Of a stretch of 64,000 nt of DNA, positions 24,520 to 33,537 are shown piece by piece (within the stretch, counting starts at the first letter, position 1; each line of letters begins with the position of its first letter). A model generated the notes under the pieces. It saw nothing but the letters and a program-made list of their open reading frames with translations. It was not told the DNA's origin and did no database searches. The position numbers and the translations under genes were made by a program. The DNA is taken from assembly GCF_016918855.1 (NCBI RefSeq), contig NZ_JADKYB010000022.1, forward strand, positions 95,348-159,347, read 5' to 3'. This DNA is from Actinacidiphila acididurans (GTDB taxonomy: Bacteria > Actinomycetota > Actinomycetes > Streptomycetales > Streptomycetaceae).

Positions 24520-26316
24520 GTGACTTTCATCCGCAAGGGTGGCCGGCGGGCCCGTCTCGCCGTCGCCGCCCCGCTCGTCGCGCTGGCCGTCGGCGCGGCG
24601 GGCATGACCCTGACGGCTCCGGCGCAGGCACAGCCGGGCACCGTCACCGGCGGCACGGGGGGCACCAACAGCACGCAGACCGCGCGCGCGGCCGCTCCGG
24701 CCACGCAGGCCCGGCATCAGGAGCGGGCGCGGCAGATCGCCGCGCAACTCACGGCGGAAGGGAAGGCCCCCGCGGGCAGGACCTCGGTCATGTCCGGGGC
24801 CGCCGTCACCCCGTACGTCATCGGCGGCACCGACACACCGATCAGCAGTGCGCCCTGGATGGTGCAGCTCCTTTACGTCGACGGGACCACCGCCGACTTC
24901 TGCGGCGGCACGCTGGTCGCGCAGAACAAGGTGCTCACCGCCGCGCACTGTGTCGCCGGCCGGGACTGGCGCAACGAGAACGGCGTGGTCGTCGGCGGCA
25001 CCGCCACCTTCGGCGACCCGAACCAGGATGTCGCCTTCGTCTCCTCGCAGTGGGTCGACCCGCAGTTCAACAAGACGACGTGGGCCAACGACGTGGCGAT
25101 CCTGACCCTCGACTACCCGTTCAACCTCAAGACGCTGCCGATCGCGACGCCGTCGAACAACAACCTCTACGCGGCGGGCACCAGCGCCACGATGTACGGC
25201 TGGGGCGGCACCACCACGGACGGGACCGGGACGTACTCGGACACCCTGAAGAGCGCCCCGATGCCGGTGGCCGACGACACCGCCTGCGCGAGCGACATGG
25301 CCTTCTACCACGGCCCGTTCGACGCCCAGTCGATGTTCTGCGCCGGCGTCAAGGGCACGGGCAGCGACGCGACCGGCAAGGCCAAGTGCGACGGTGACGA
25401 CGGCGGTCCGCTGGTGGCCGGCGGCAAGCTGATCGGCCTGGTCTCCTGGGGCATCCACAGCTCGGTCGCGTACTGCAACGTCAACGGCGCGTACGACGTG
25501 TTCGCCCGAGTGGCGCCGTTCGCCGGTGTCCTGGAGCCGCAGATCGACAACACCGACATCTCGCGCGACGGCAAGGCCGACGTCATCGCGAAGACCCCGG
25601 CCGGGGCGTCCTACGCGTACGCCTCCACCGGCACCGGCGTGAAGGCCCGGGCCAACGCCCCGGTGCCGTTCGCGAACTACAACACGGTGATCCAGGCCGA
25701 CCTGGAGCGGGACGGCTACCAGGACTACATCATGCGTGCCACCTCGTCCGGCAACGTCTTCATGGGCCACCGGACCGCGGACCGGCCGTCGTACTCGTAC
25801 ACCGAGATCGGCGCCGGCTGGAAGACCGTCAAGGCCATGCTGGTGCCGGGCGACGTCACCGGTGACGGCATCCCCGACCTGGTCACCGAGGACTCGGCGA
25901 GCCGGGTGTGGGTCTATCCGGGCAAGGGCAACGGCCTGTTCAACACGGCGGTGCTGACCCACGCCAACTGGGCCCAGTACAACCTGGTCGTCGGCCACGG
26001 CGACTTCTCCGGCGACGGCATCGCGGACGTGCTCGCGCGCAACGCCAAGACCGGCACGCTCACCGTCCTGCTCGGCACCGGCAACGTCTCGACCGCGTTC
26101 TCCTCGATCGGGAACGTCGTCAACGGCAACTGGAACGGCTACGACAAGCTGGTCACCGTCGGCGACTTCTCCGGCGACGGCAAGGCGGACCTGCTGGCCC
26201 GCGTGCCCTCCGGCTCCTTCTACCTCTTCAAGGGCAACGACACGGTCAGCAGCTCGCCCTTCGCCGCGTCGGTCCGGATCGGCACCGGCTGGAACATGTA
26301 CAGCCTCATCGGCTGA
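24520..26316 (+). CDS. Secreted trypsin-like protein with Ser-to-Asp substitution and FG-GAP repeats
   Basis: The GTG at 24520 follows AGGAG; an ATG 15 bp upstream is an alternative. The 598-residue product has a signal peptide ending APAQAQ, a propeptide-like stretch, then a chymotrypsin-fold domain beginning at VIGGTDT. His143 (LTAAHC) and Asp191 (ANDVAIL) of the triad are present, but the GDSGGP position reads CDGDDGGPL, placing Asp294 where the nucleophilic Ser belongs. A serine codon could not reach GAC by one change. C-terminal FG-GAP-like repeats (GDVTGDGIPDLVTED, GDFSGDGIADVLARN, GDFSGDGKADLLARV) follow. It is related to the gene at 20716 and probably non-proteolytic. Confidence 0.83.
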   Translation: MTFIRKGGRRARLAVAAPLVALAVGAAGMTLTAPAQAQPGTVTGGTGGTNSTQTARAAAPATQARHQERARQIAAQLTAEGKAPAGRTSVMSGAAVTPYVIGGTDTPISSAPWMVQLLYVDGTTADFCGGTLVAQNKVLTAAHCVAGRDWRNENGVVVGGTATFGDPNQDVAFVSSQWVDPQFNKTTWANDVAILTLDYPFNLKTLPIATPSNNNLYAAGTSATMYGWGGTTTDGTGTYSDTLKSAPMPVADDTACASDMAFYHGPFDAQSMFCAGVKGTGSDATGKAKCDGDDGGPLVAGGKLIGLVSWGIHSSVAYCNVNGAYDVFARVAPFAGVLEPQIDNTDISRDGKADVIAKTPAGASYAYASTGTGVKARANAPVPFANYNTVIQADLERDGYQDYIMRATSSGNVFMGHRTADRPSYSYTEIGAGWKTVKAMLVPGDVTGDGIPDLVTEDSASRVWVYPGKGNGLFNTAVLTHANWAQYNLVVGHGDFSGDGIADVLARNAKTGTLTVLLGTGNVSTAFSSIGNVVNGNWNGYDKLVTVGDFSGDGKADLLARVPSGSFYLFKGNDTVSSSPFAASVRIGTGWNMYSLIG

Positions 26317-26349
26317 CCCGGCACTCCACCGGGAATCCGCGAACAGCTC

Positions 26350-26385
26350 GGCGCCCGTCCCTTTTGGGGCGGGCGCCTTTGTTTC
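26350..26385 (+). terminator. Intrinsic-type terminator
   Basis: A 12-bp stem pairs 26350-26361 with 26366-26377 (one G-U) around a TTTT loop, followed by TTTGTTT. It lies 34 bp after the stop of the trypsin-like gene. Confidence 0.88.
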
Positions 26386-26571
26386 GCAGCGTTTGTTCAC
26401 CGCGCATGTTCACGGCGTATTACCGGAAGGTGAACTCCCGGTATCCACACGGGATTTGACGGGTGCCGGACCCGACCCCGGATATCGGGGTGGAAAAGGG
26501 GAGGCTAGGCTGCTCCCTCCAGCGTTTCCCGCTGTCCGCGGGCGCTGTATGACCTGTGGGGGGTCCACACG

Positions 26572-28248
26572 ATGCGCATCACGCGCACTCGGCGGCGTGC
26601 CGTCATCGGCGCGACCGCTGTCACCATGTCCGCCGCGCTCGCCGTCGCCATCGCGCCGGCCGCGTTCGCGGATTCGACACCGGGATCGGTGTATCAGGTC
26701 GTCACGGGTGACGACGGCAAGGTGACCGTGTACATCAGCGGCGAAGTCCAGGACGGCTCCATGCAGTTGAGCGTCCGCGCGTCCACCGCCGCCGACGCAC
26801 CCGTACTGACCACGATCGACGCGACCGGGTTCACCGGTAACCACACCACCAACGCCGTGCAGCTGCCGACCGGCACCGCCTACGGCGACTACCCGATCGA
26901 CGTCGACTGGAAGCTGGCCGACGGCACCCAGGAGCACACCGCCGGCGCCGGCACGCTGAACTACCGCAAGCACGCCTCGGTCACCGATGTGACCACCGAC
27001 CGCTCGATCACCGACTTCACCCACCGCACGGTGACCTTCGGCGGGCTCGTGAACGTCCTCGACCCGGCGACCGGCTCGACCGGACCGGCGGCCGCGGGCA
27101 CGCAGGTGGGGCTGACCTGGTGGGAGGACGTCTCTCCCGCGCGCCGAGTGCAGCACACCGGCACTGCCACCACCGACGACTCCGGCGGCTTCAGCTTCCC
27201 GGTGACGGCGGGCGGCTCGCTGGAGAGCGGTTCGGTGAAGGTGATCGGCACGGCCGACACCGTGGGCGTGCAGAACTCGACGGCCCTGCCGGACGTCTCC
27301 GCGCAGTCGCAGTCCTACTCGGTCACCGCCTCCGTCACCCCGGGCACCGTGCACAAGGGCCAGACGGTCACCGTCAAGGGCAAGGTGATGCGGTACGACG
27401 TCAACAACGGCAGCTACGACCTGCCCTTCGCCGGCGCCCCTGTGGTGACCACCGCGGCGGAGCCGGACACCTACGGCTACACCGTCCCGCACAAGCTGGC
27501 GGGCGCCACCACCGGTACGGACGGCTCCTTCTCGTACTCGATCACCGCCAACATGACGACGGCGCTGCACACGTATCTCGCGCCGTCGCCGTACCTGTCG
27601 TCGGTGTCCGAGACGCAGAACACCGTCAACGTCCCGGTGGCCACCAGCATCACGCTGCCGGCCTTCTCCATCGACCAGTTCGGCCTGGTGAAGACCACCG
27701 GACGGCTGACCGGGGCCAACTGCTCCAACCAGTCGCTGTGGCTCCAGTACTCGCCGAACGGCCGGACCAACTGGCTGAACATGTCGCACATCACGACCGG
27801 CTGGACCAACGGCAGTTACTGCTCGTTCGTGATGCAGGGCTACGGCTGGAGCTACGGCTACTACCGCGTCGTCCACTTCGAGAGCCCGCAGCTGCTCGGC
27901 TACGCGGAGCCCGCGCACCGGCTCTCCCGCACGGACACGCAGATGTCCTTCGCGGCCAGCAGCACCCGCCCGTCGACCGCCTCCTCGAAGGTCACCTTCA
28001 GCGGCGTCGTCATCGCGCAGTCCGGCTCCAGCTGGATCCACTACAACCACGCCCACGTGGTGCTGGTGTACCGCCCCAAGGGCGACTCGAACTGGTACTG
28101 GGTCCAGAAGGGCTACACCAACTCCGCGGGCCGCTTCAGCTTCACCACCCCCGCGTACGGTGACGGCACCTGGGCCGCCTACCTGGACGCGGACTCGACC
28201 CACTTCTACAGCGAGACCAAGACGGTCTACGTCGACGTCGTCCACTGA
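26572..28248 (+). CDS. Secreted multi-domain Ig-like surface protein
   Basis: The 558-residue product has a Tat/Sec-style basic start (MRITRTRRRAV), a hydrophobic core and cleavage after AAFA-DS. The mature part is almost entirely beta-prone and rich in Thr/Ser/Val. It has several Ig/Big-like segments, for example SVTASVTPGTVHKGQTVTVKG and ASSTRPSTASSKVTFSGVV, and ends TKTVYVDVVH. Two Cys (GANCSN, GSYCSF) could form a disulphide. The phrases are typical of Streptomyces secreted proteins of unknown role with bacterial Ig modules. It stands alone between two terminators. Confidence 0.8.
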   Translation: MRITRTRRRAVIGATAVTMSAALAVAIAPAAFADSTPGSVYQVVTGDDGKVTVYISGEVQDGSMQLSVRASTAADAPVLTTIDATGFTGNHTTNAVQLPTGTAYGDYPIDVDWKLADGTQEHTAGAGTLNYRKHASVTDVTTDRSITDFTHRTVTFGGLVNVLDPATGSTGPAAAGTQVGLTWWEDVSPARRVQHTGTATTDDSGGFSFPVTAGGSLESGSVKVIGTADTVGVQNSTALPDVSAQSQSYSVTASVTPGTVHKGQTVTVKGKVMRYDVNNGSYDLPFAGAPVVTTAAEPDTYGYTVPHKLAGATTGTDGSFSYSITANMTTALHTYLAPSPYLSSVSETQNTVNVPVATSITLPAFSIDQFGLVKTTGRLTGANCSNQSLWLQYSPNGRTNWLNMSHITTGWTNGSYCSFVMQGYGWSYGYYRVVHFESPQLLGYAEPAHRLSRTDTQMSFAASSTRPSTASSKVTFSGVVIAQSGSSWIHYNHAHVVLVYRPKGDSNWYWVQKGYTNSAGRFSFTTPAYGDGTWAAYLDADSTHFYSETKTVYVDVVH

Positions 28249-28271
28249 CGCCGCCCGGCCGACCCTCTGCT

Positions 28272-28312
28272 ACGGCCGTCCCGCCGCGGATTCCCGCGGC
28301 CGGGGCGGCCGT
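28272..28312. terminator. Bidirectional terminator hairpin
   Basis: Arms beginning ACGGCCG and ending CGGCCGT form a long GC stem (about 17 bp with one bulge) around an ATTC loop, followed by TGGCGTTT. It separates convergent stops at 28248 and 28350. Confidence 0.75.
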
Positions 28313-28349
28313 TGGCGTTTCCGGCGGGGCTCTCGGGGGGACCTACGGC

Positions 28350-29609
28350 TCACCAGCCGGGCTTCGCCGTCTCCGGCTCGGTCACCCATCCCGCGGTCAG
28401 GACCAGGCCGGTCCGGCGGTGGACGGCGAGGAAGCCGAACGGCCGGTCGAAGTCGACGGATACGTGCTTGGCCCGCGCCGGGGGCAGGGCCGCGCCCACC
28501 ATCATCGACACCGCGGTCACCGCGGCGGCGACGAATCCGTCGGCGCTGAAGGACGCGGTCATGGTCTGCCCGGCCTGGCCGACGGCCAGCGGGACGTCGC
28601 TGATGCCGGGGAAGTGGCCGGTCCGGCGGTCGGTGGCCGTCGCGAGGCCGAACAGCTGCGGCCGGGCCAGCAGATCGTGGTCGGCCCGTACGGTGAAGGC
28701 GAACGTGGTGGTGTGCAGCAGCGCGTCGGGGGACCAGCTCGGGGCCAGTTCGACCGTGACGCCGGGCGCCCGCGTCCCCAGGGGCAGCGCGCTGCCGGGG
28801 AGTTGCGGATACGTGCCCGCGAGCACCTCGATCCCGGCCCGGAGCACCGTGGCGGGGCGTGCGCCGACCTCGCCGAGCAGCAGGTGGACGTCGATGCCGT
28901 TGTTCCCCCGCACCTCCAGCACGGTGAGCGGTCCGTGCGGGGTCGGGGCGACCCGCACCTGGTCCAGGTCGGTGCCGGTACGGGTGAGGGCCGCCAGGTC
29001 GCGGCGGCCCGTCCACGGACCGGCGGCCGGGACCGCCTGGGCCGGTTCGAAGGGCTGCCGCCAGGTGGTCTCCACGGTCAGGGCACTCGCCAGCACCATG
29101 CAGGCCCGCGGATCCAGGGACAGCGGGAAGGCGGGGATCAGACCGCGGGTGCCGTCGGCGGCCCAGGCGTCGAGGGCGGCGCGGTCGGCCGCCGGGTCGC
29201 CGGTCAGCCGGCCGGACACACCCGGGGGGAGCCGGGCCAGCCAGTCCTCGCGCAGGTTGAGGGCGGCTGACGTCCACACGCCGGTCACCGCGCTCACCCC
29301 GCGCGCCGCGTCCAGGGTGTCCAGCAGCGTACGGGCCCGGAGCGCGGCGATGTCCGGGCTCATGCCCAGCGCCTCCGCCAGCTCCGCGCGGGCGGGGCCG
29401 TGCGCGGCGGTGCCCAGGAAGGCGAGCAGCGGCCACAGCCCGACCGCGCTGAACGCCGTGCCCCCGGCCGCGCCCGCGGCGGCCCCCGCCCAGCGCGCGG
29501 TCAGCCCGTTGATCGCCGCGACGGCCGTGTCCTCAAGGCCACCGGGCAGTCCACCGGGCCCTGCTCCACCGGGCAGTCCACCGGCCCGCCGTACGTCCCC
29601 CGCGTCCAT
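28350..29609 (-). CDS. Serpin-family protease inhibitor
   Basis: The 419-residue protein (ATG 29609, preceded by GGGGGGAG) has the serpin pattern: GGTAFSAVGLWPLLAFLGTAA near the N terminus, VLASALTVETTWRQPF in the middle, and the C-terminal RPFGFLAVHRRTGLVLTAGWV close to the conserved DHPFLFxI / ILFxGxVxxP block. The reactive-centre loop region reads SADGFVAAAVTAVSMMVGAALP, with the small-residue hinge needed for loop insertion. No signal peptide is obvious, so it may act in the cytoplasm. It shares strand with ppk2 (48 bp apart). Bacterial serpins are scattered; its target protease is unknown. Confidence 0.8.
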   Translation of the reverse strand: MDAGDVRRAGGLPGGAGPGGLPGGLEDTAVAAINGLTARWAGAAAGAAGGTAFSAVGLWPLLAFLGTAAHGPARAELAEALGMSPDIAALRARTLLDTLDAARGVSAVTGVWTSAALNLREDWLARLPPGVSGRLTGDPAADRAALDAWAADGTRGLIPAFPLSLDPRACMVLASALTVETTWRQPFEPAQAVPAAGPWTGRRDLAALTRTGTDLDQVRVAPTPHGPLTVLEVRGNNGIDVHLLLGEVGARPATVLRAGIEVLAGTYPQLPGSALPLGTRAPGVTVELAPSWSPDALLHTTTFAFTVRADHDLLARPQLFGLATATDRRTGHFPGISDVPLAVGQAGQTMTASFSADGFVAAAVTAVSMMVGAALPPARAKHVSVDFDRPFGFLAVHRRTGLVLTAGWVTEPETAKPGW

Positions 29610-29657
29610 CCGACCGCTCCCCCCTGCCCCCGCCGGCGGGTCCGGGCCCGCACGGGA

Positions 29658-30656
29658 TCACGTGCGCCCAGCATAGGGGTCGGGGCGCGCGCCCTTCGGG
29701 GCCTCGGACTCCAACTCGTGCTTGGCGGCTAGCAGTTCGCGACGGGCGTGGGCGCTGACCGCCGGGTAGCGCGGGTCGATGCCGATCAGCGTGTGGGCGA
29801 GGATCGCCGCCGTGCCGATCCGGGCGAACCACTTGCGGTCGGCCGGGACGACGTACCAGGGCGCCCACTGCGTGCTGGTGGCCGACAGCATCTCGGAGAA
29901 CGCCCGCTGGTAGTCGTCCCACCAGCGGCGTTCGTGGATGTCGGCCGCGGAGAACTTCCAGTTCTTCTCGGGCAGGTCGATGCGCTTGAGGAAGCGCGCT
30001 CGCTGCTCCTCCTTGGACAGGTTCAGCAGGATCTTCACCACCGCGAAGCCGTTGTCGGTGAGGTAGCGCTCCCAGTCGTTGATCTCGCGGTAGCGGCGCC
30101 GCCACAGGTGCTTGCCGGCCGGCCGGTCCGGCAGCCGCTGCCGGTCCAGGACCTCGCGGTGCACCTTGACGACCAGGACCTCCTCGTAGTGCGACCGGTT
30201 GAAGATCGCGATCTCGCCGCGGGCGGGCAGCCGGCGGGCGTACCGCCACAGGTAGTCGTGGGACAGCTCCTCCGCGGAGGGCACCTTGAAGCTGGTCACG
30301 CGCACGCCCTGCGGGTTCACGCCGCTCATGACGTGGCGGATGGTGCCGTCCTTGCCGCCGGCGTCGAGCGCCTGGAGGCAGAGCAGGACGCCGCGCGTGC
30401 CCTGGGCGGCCAGCCGCGCCTGGTACTCGTCGAGCAGGGACACCCCGGCGCGCAGCAGGTCGATGCCCTCCTGCTTGCGCAGGCCGCCCCGGTAGCGGGG
30501 GTCGAAGTCCTTGCCGAGGTCCACGGCCGAGCCCGGGGCCACCCGCAGCGGCGCGATGAACTCCCTGATGCGCCCGGCCTGCCGGTCCGTCACCTCGCCG
30601 GCCGTCACCTCGCCGGCCGTCGGCTTTTCCGCCGTCACCGCCTTGTCCGCCATCAC
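29658..30656 (-). CDS. ppk2: Polyphosphate kinase 2 family protein
   Basis: The 332-residue product has the PPK2 core: Walker A-like LDAGGKDGTIRHVMSG, the VTSFKVPSAEELSHDYLWR lid region and Walker B-like FNRSHYEEVLVVKV, then RFLKRIDLPEKNWKFSAADI. PPK2 enzymes transfer phosphate between polyphosphate and nucleotides; direction and nucleotide preference cannot be set by eye. The start is GTG 30656 or ATG 30653, both behind GAAAGG. The N-terminal extension contains a TAGEV duplication from a DNA repeat. It is divergent from the catabolic cluster. Confidence 0.93.
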   Translation of the reverse strand: MMADKAVTAEKPTAGEVTAGEVTDRQAGRIREFIAPLRVAPGSAVDLGKDFDPRYRGGLRKQEGIDLLRAGVSLLDEYQARLAAQGTRGVLLCLQALDAGGKDGTIRHVMSGVNPQGVRVTSFKVPSAEELSHDYLWRYARRLPARGEIAIFNRSHYEEVLVVKVHREVLDRQRLPDRPAGKHLWRRRYREINDWERYLTDNGFAVVKILLNLSKEEQRARFLKRIDLPEKNWKFSAADIHERRWWDDYQRAFSEMLSATSTQWAPWYVVPADRKWFARIGTAAILAHTLIGIDPRYPAVSAHARRELLAAKHELESEAPKGARPDPYAGRT

Positions 30657-30788
30657 CGCGCGCCTTTCGTCCGTCCGTCACCGGGGATCACCGCTCGCCG
30701 GATCATCCCTCCGCCACGTTCCGCCCGGCGAAGCACGACGTCAAACGCACTTCCGCCGGGTCCGGGCCAGGTCATGGCACAAGGACCC

Positions 30789-30817
30789 TTGGCAGGATTG
30801 TCAGACAGTCATATAGT
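30789..30817 (+). promoter_or_regulatory. Promoter with embedded GntR-type operator, catabolic cluster
   Basis: TTGGCA (30789-30794) and TATAGT (30812-30817) are 17 bp apart, a good sigma70-like (HrdB) promoter. The spacer holds ATTGTCAGACAGT (30797-30809), one mismatch from the perfect palindrome at 46092-46104. A regulator bound here would cover the RNA polymerase site, which predicts repression. The first gene starts about 95 bp downstream. Confidence 0.75.
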
Positions 30818-30912
30818 CAGGCGATCGGTCGTCGAAGAAGTCGAGCCAAAGGGGGCGATATGGCGCTTTGCCATGCCATCCCGTCGCTGTTCCCGGACGA
30901 GTGGGGGCGTCC

Positions 30913-31725
30913 GTGAGCACGTACGAGGTCGTCGTGGTCCGTTACGGGACGCGGCGGACGGTCCGCAGCGAGGTCTTCCTGAACTACTCGCTCTACGGCG
31001 AACCGGACGCGCCGATCGGAATGGACTACTTCTTCTGGATCGTGCGCGACGAGCAGCGCACCTTCGTGGTCGACACCGGCTTCAGCCGGGCCGGCGGCGC
31101 GAACCGGGCCCGCACGACCCTGATCGAGCCGGTCGAGGCGTTCCGGGCGCTCGGCGTGGACGCCGCGGACGCGCCGACGGTGATCGTCACGCACGCCCAT
31201 TACGACCACATCGGCAATCTCGACCACTTCGACCGCTCCCCGGTCGTCGTGGCGCGGTCCGAGGTCGATTTCTGGGCCGGGCCGCACAGCCGGCGCACCC
31301 AGTTCCACCACTCCGTGGAGGACGCCGAACTGGCCGAACTCGCCGCCGTGGTGGACAGCGGCCGGGCGGTGCTCTTCGACGAGCGCATCACCGTCGCGGA
31401 CGGCATCGAGGTCATCCGGGTCGGCGGCCACACACCGGGCCAGTCCGTGGTCCGGGTCGCGACCGCCGACGGGCCGGTGCTGCTCGCCTCGGACGCGCTC
31501 CACTACTACGAGGAGAGCGAGAAGGCGATGCCGTTCGTCTCGGTCGCCGATCTCGTCGAGATGTACGACGGCTTCGACACGATCGACGCCATGTCCGCCA
31601 GCGGCGCGGTGGCGCACGTGGTCAGCGGCCACGATCCGGTCACCCTCGACCGCTTCGGCCGGGACGGCGGCCCGCTCGGCGACGCGACCGCCGTGATCGG
31701 CGGGACCCGGGGGGCGCGGGCGTGA
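30913..31725 (+). CDS. Metallo-beta-lactamase-fold hydrolase, AHL-lactonase-like
   Basis: The GTG at 30913 gives 270 residues. The metal-binding signature THAHYDHIGN (HxHxDH), a later SGHD and the GGHTPGQS segment place it with the AttM/AiiB lactonase-like branch of the MBL fold. It may open a lactone or hydrolyse an ester or thioester early in the pathway. It is first in a chain of ten overlapping or closely spaced genes and overlaps the next as GTGA. Confidence 0.85.
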   Translation: MSTYEVVVVRYGTRRTVRSEVFLNYSLYGEPDAPIGMDYFFWIVRDEQRTFVVDTGFSRAGGANRARTTLIEPVEAFRALGVDAADAPTVIVTHAHYDHIGNLDHFDRSPVVVARSEVDFWAGPHSRRTQFHHSVEDAELAELAAVVDSGRAVLFDERITVADGIEVIRVGGHTPGQSVVRVATADGPVLLASDALHYYEESEKAMPFVSVADLVEMYDGFDTIDAMSASGAVAHVVSGHDPVTLDRFGRDGGPLGDATAVIGGTRGARA

Positions 31726-32627
31726 GCGCCGGAGCGAGCGACGAGAGGGGCATCCGTACCGGCGGCCGATTCCACGGCCGGGTCGCGGTCGTCACCGGCG
31801 CCGGGAACGGCCTCGGCCGGGGCAGCGCGCTGCGGCTGTCGCAGGAAGGCGCCCGGGTGGTCGTCGTCGACATCGACGAGGCGGCGGCCCGGCGCACCGC
31901 CGCCGAACTGCCGGGCGAGGCATTGGCCGTGGCCGCCGACGTGGCCGTGGAGGACGCGACCGAGCGCTGGGACGCCGCCGCGGTCGAGGCGTTCGGCCGG
32001 GTGGACCTCTACCACCTCAACGCCGGGATCTTCGGCACCTTCGCCCCGCTGCCCGACCTGACCGTCGAGGAGTTCGACCGGGTGCAGGCGGTGAACGTGC
32101 GCGGCCAGTTCCTCGGGCTGCGGGCCGCGTTCCGGCGGTTCCGCGCCCAGGGCGGCGGCGGCGCGATCGTGCTCACCGCGTCCATCGCGAGCCTGACCGG
32201 CAGCGCCGACCTGCTCGCGTACCAGACCTCCAAGCACGCCACGCTCGGCCTGCTGCGCGGCGCGGCGATGTACGGCGGGCCGCTCGGCGTCCGGGTGAAC
32301 GCGGTCGCGCCGGGCATCGTGCCGACCGACCTGTTCGCCGCGGCGGCCGGCACGGTCGGCGGCAAGAACGACATGGAACTGCGGGCCTCCACCACGCCCC
32401 TGCGCCGGGCCGGGACCCCGGCCGACATCGCGGCGGTGACGGCGTTCCTGCTCAGCGACGACGCCGCGTACATGACCGGGCAGGTGGTCTCGGCCGACGG
32501 CGGCGCGAGCGTCGTCAACACCGTCCGCCCCTCCGGCGGGGCCGGGGCGTGGCCGGCCCGGGAGCACGACCAGGCGCTGTACGGCACCGCCGTGCCGTCC
32601 GCGGATACGGAGACATCGCATGAGTGA
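31722..32627 (+). CDS. Short-chain dehydrogenase/reductase
   Basis: The 301-residue SDR starts at a GTG overlapping the upstream stop. It has the NAD(P)-binding TGAGNGLG motif, an acidic residue after strand 2 (VVDID, suggesting NAD preference), HLNAG, the catalytic Ser (TASIAS) and YQTSK, and the VAPGIVPTD motif. It is probably an alcohol/hydroxyacyl dehydrogenase of the pathway. The C-terminal extension past about residue 265 is unusual for the family and of no clear function. Confidence 0.9.
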   Translation: MSAGASDERGIRTGGRFHGRVAVVTGAGNGLGRGSALRLSQEGARVVVVDIDEAAARRTAAELPGEALAVAADVAVEDATERWDAAAVEAFGRVDLYHLNAGIFGTFAPLPDLTVEEFDRVQAVNVRGQFLGLRAAFRRFRAQGGGGAIVLTASIASLTGSADLLAYQTSKHATLGLLRGAAMYGGPLGVRVNAVAPGIVPTDLFAAAAGTVGGKNDMELRASTTPLRRAGTPADIAAVTAFLLSDDAAYMTGQVVSADGGASVVNTVRPSGGAGAWPAREHDQALYGTAVPSADTETSHE

Positions 32628-33537
32628 ACGGATCGGATTCATCGGCCTGGGCAACATGGGCGGCCGGATGGTGAAACGCCTGGTCGCCGACGGCCGGGAG
32701 GTGCTCGGCTTCGACGTCCGGGAGGGCCTCGCGGCCTCGGTCGGCGCCCAGCCGGCCGCCAGCGCCGGCGAGGTGGCGGCCACCTGCGAGGTGGTCCTGC
32801 TCTCGCTGCCCGACAGCAAGGTGATCGAGAAGGTCGTGGGCGACGGGGACGGCGACGGCGTGCTCGCGCACGCCCGGGCCGGCCAGGTGATCGTGGACCT
32901 GAGCACGGCCGCCCCGGGGTCGACCCGCGCGCTCGCCGAGCGGTTCGCCGCCAGGGGCGCGACGTATCTCGACGCGGGCATCTCCGGCGGCGCCGCCGCT
33001 GCCGACAAGGGCGCGCTGACGCTCATGGTGGGCGGCGACCCCGAGGCGCTGGAGCGGGTCCACCCGGTGCTCGACGCCTTCTCGTCCCGGATCTTCTTCT
33101 GCGGCGCCAGCGGCGCCGGGCACACCGCCAAGGTCCTGAACAACTTCCTCAACGCGGTCGCGCTCGCCTCGACCGCCGAGGTGATGGTCGCCGGCAAGAA
33201 GGCCGGGCTGGACCTCGCCGTGCTGCTGGACATCCTCAACGCCAGCTCCGGCGTCAACTTCGCCACGCTGAATCGTTTCCCCAAGATCATTACGGGTGAC
33301 TACCTGGAGGGCGGCCTCACCAACGCCCTGATGATGAAGGACGTCTCCCTCTACGCGGATCTCACGGCCGCCCTCGGGGTCGCCGCCCTCAACGCGAGCG
33401 GGCCGCTGGCCAGTTTCGGCCTCGCGAACGGCCTCGGCTACGCCGACCGGATCAGCAACACCGTCGTCGACGCGATCGGCGACATGTCCGGCGGCGTACG
33501 GCTGCACACCCCGGTCGCCGAAGGGGAGCAGGCGTGA
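32620..33537 (+). CDS. 3-Hydroxyisobutyrate dehydrogenase-like oxidoreductase (copy 1)
   Basis: The 305-residue beta-hydroxyacid dehydrogenase has the dinucleotide site GFIGLGNMGGRM, the substrate loop DAGISGGAAAADKG and the catalytic Lys helix GHTAKVLNN. It should oxidise a 2- or 3-hydroxy acid or reduce a semialdehyde with NAD(P). Its ATG overlaps the SDR stop by 8 bp (ATGAGTGA), the same junction that precedes its paralogue at 34400. Confidence 0.88.
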   Translation: MSERIGFIGLGNMGGRMVKRLVADGREVLGFDVREGLAASVGAQPAASAGEVAATCEVVLLSLPDSKVIEKVVGDGDGDGVLAHARAGQVIVDLSTAAPGSTRALAERFAARGATYLDAGISGGAAAADKGALTLMVGGDPEALERVHPVLDAFSSRIFFCGASGAGHTAKVLNNFLNAVALASTAEVMVAGKKAGLDLAVLLDILNASSGVNFATLNRFPKIITGDYLEGGLTNALMMKDVSLYADLTAALGVAALNASGPLASFGLANGLGYADRISNTVVDAIGDMSGGVRLHTPVAEGEQA

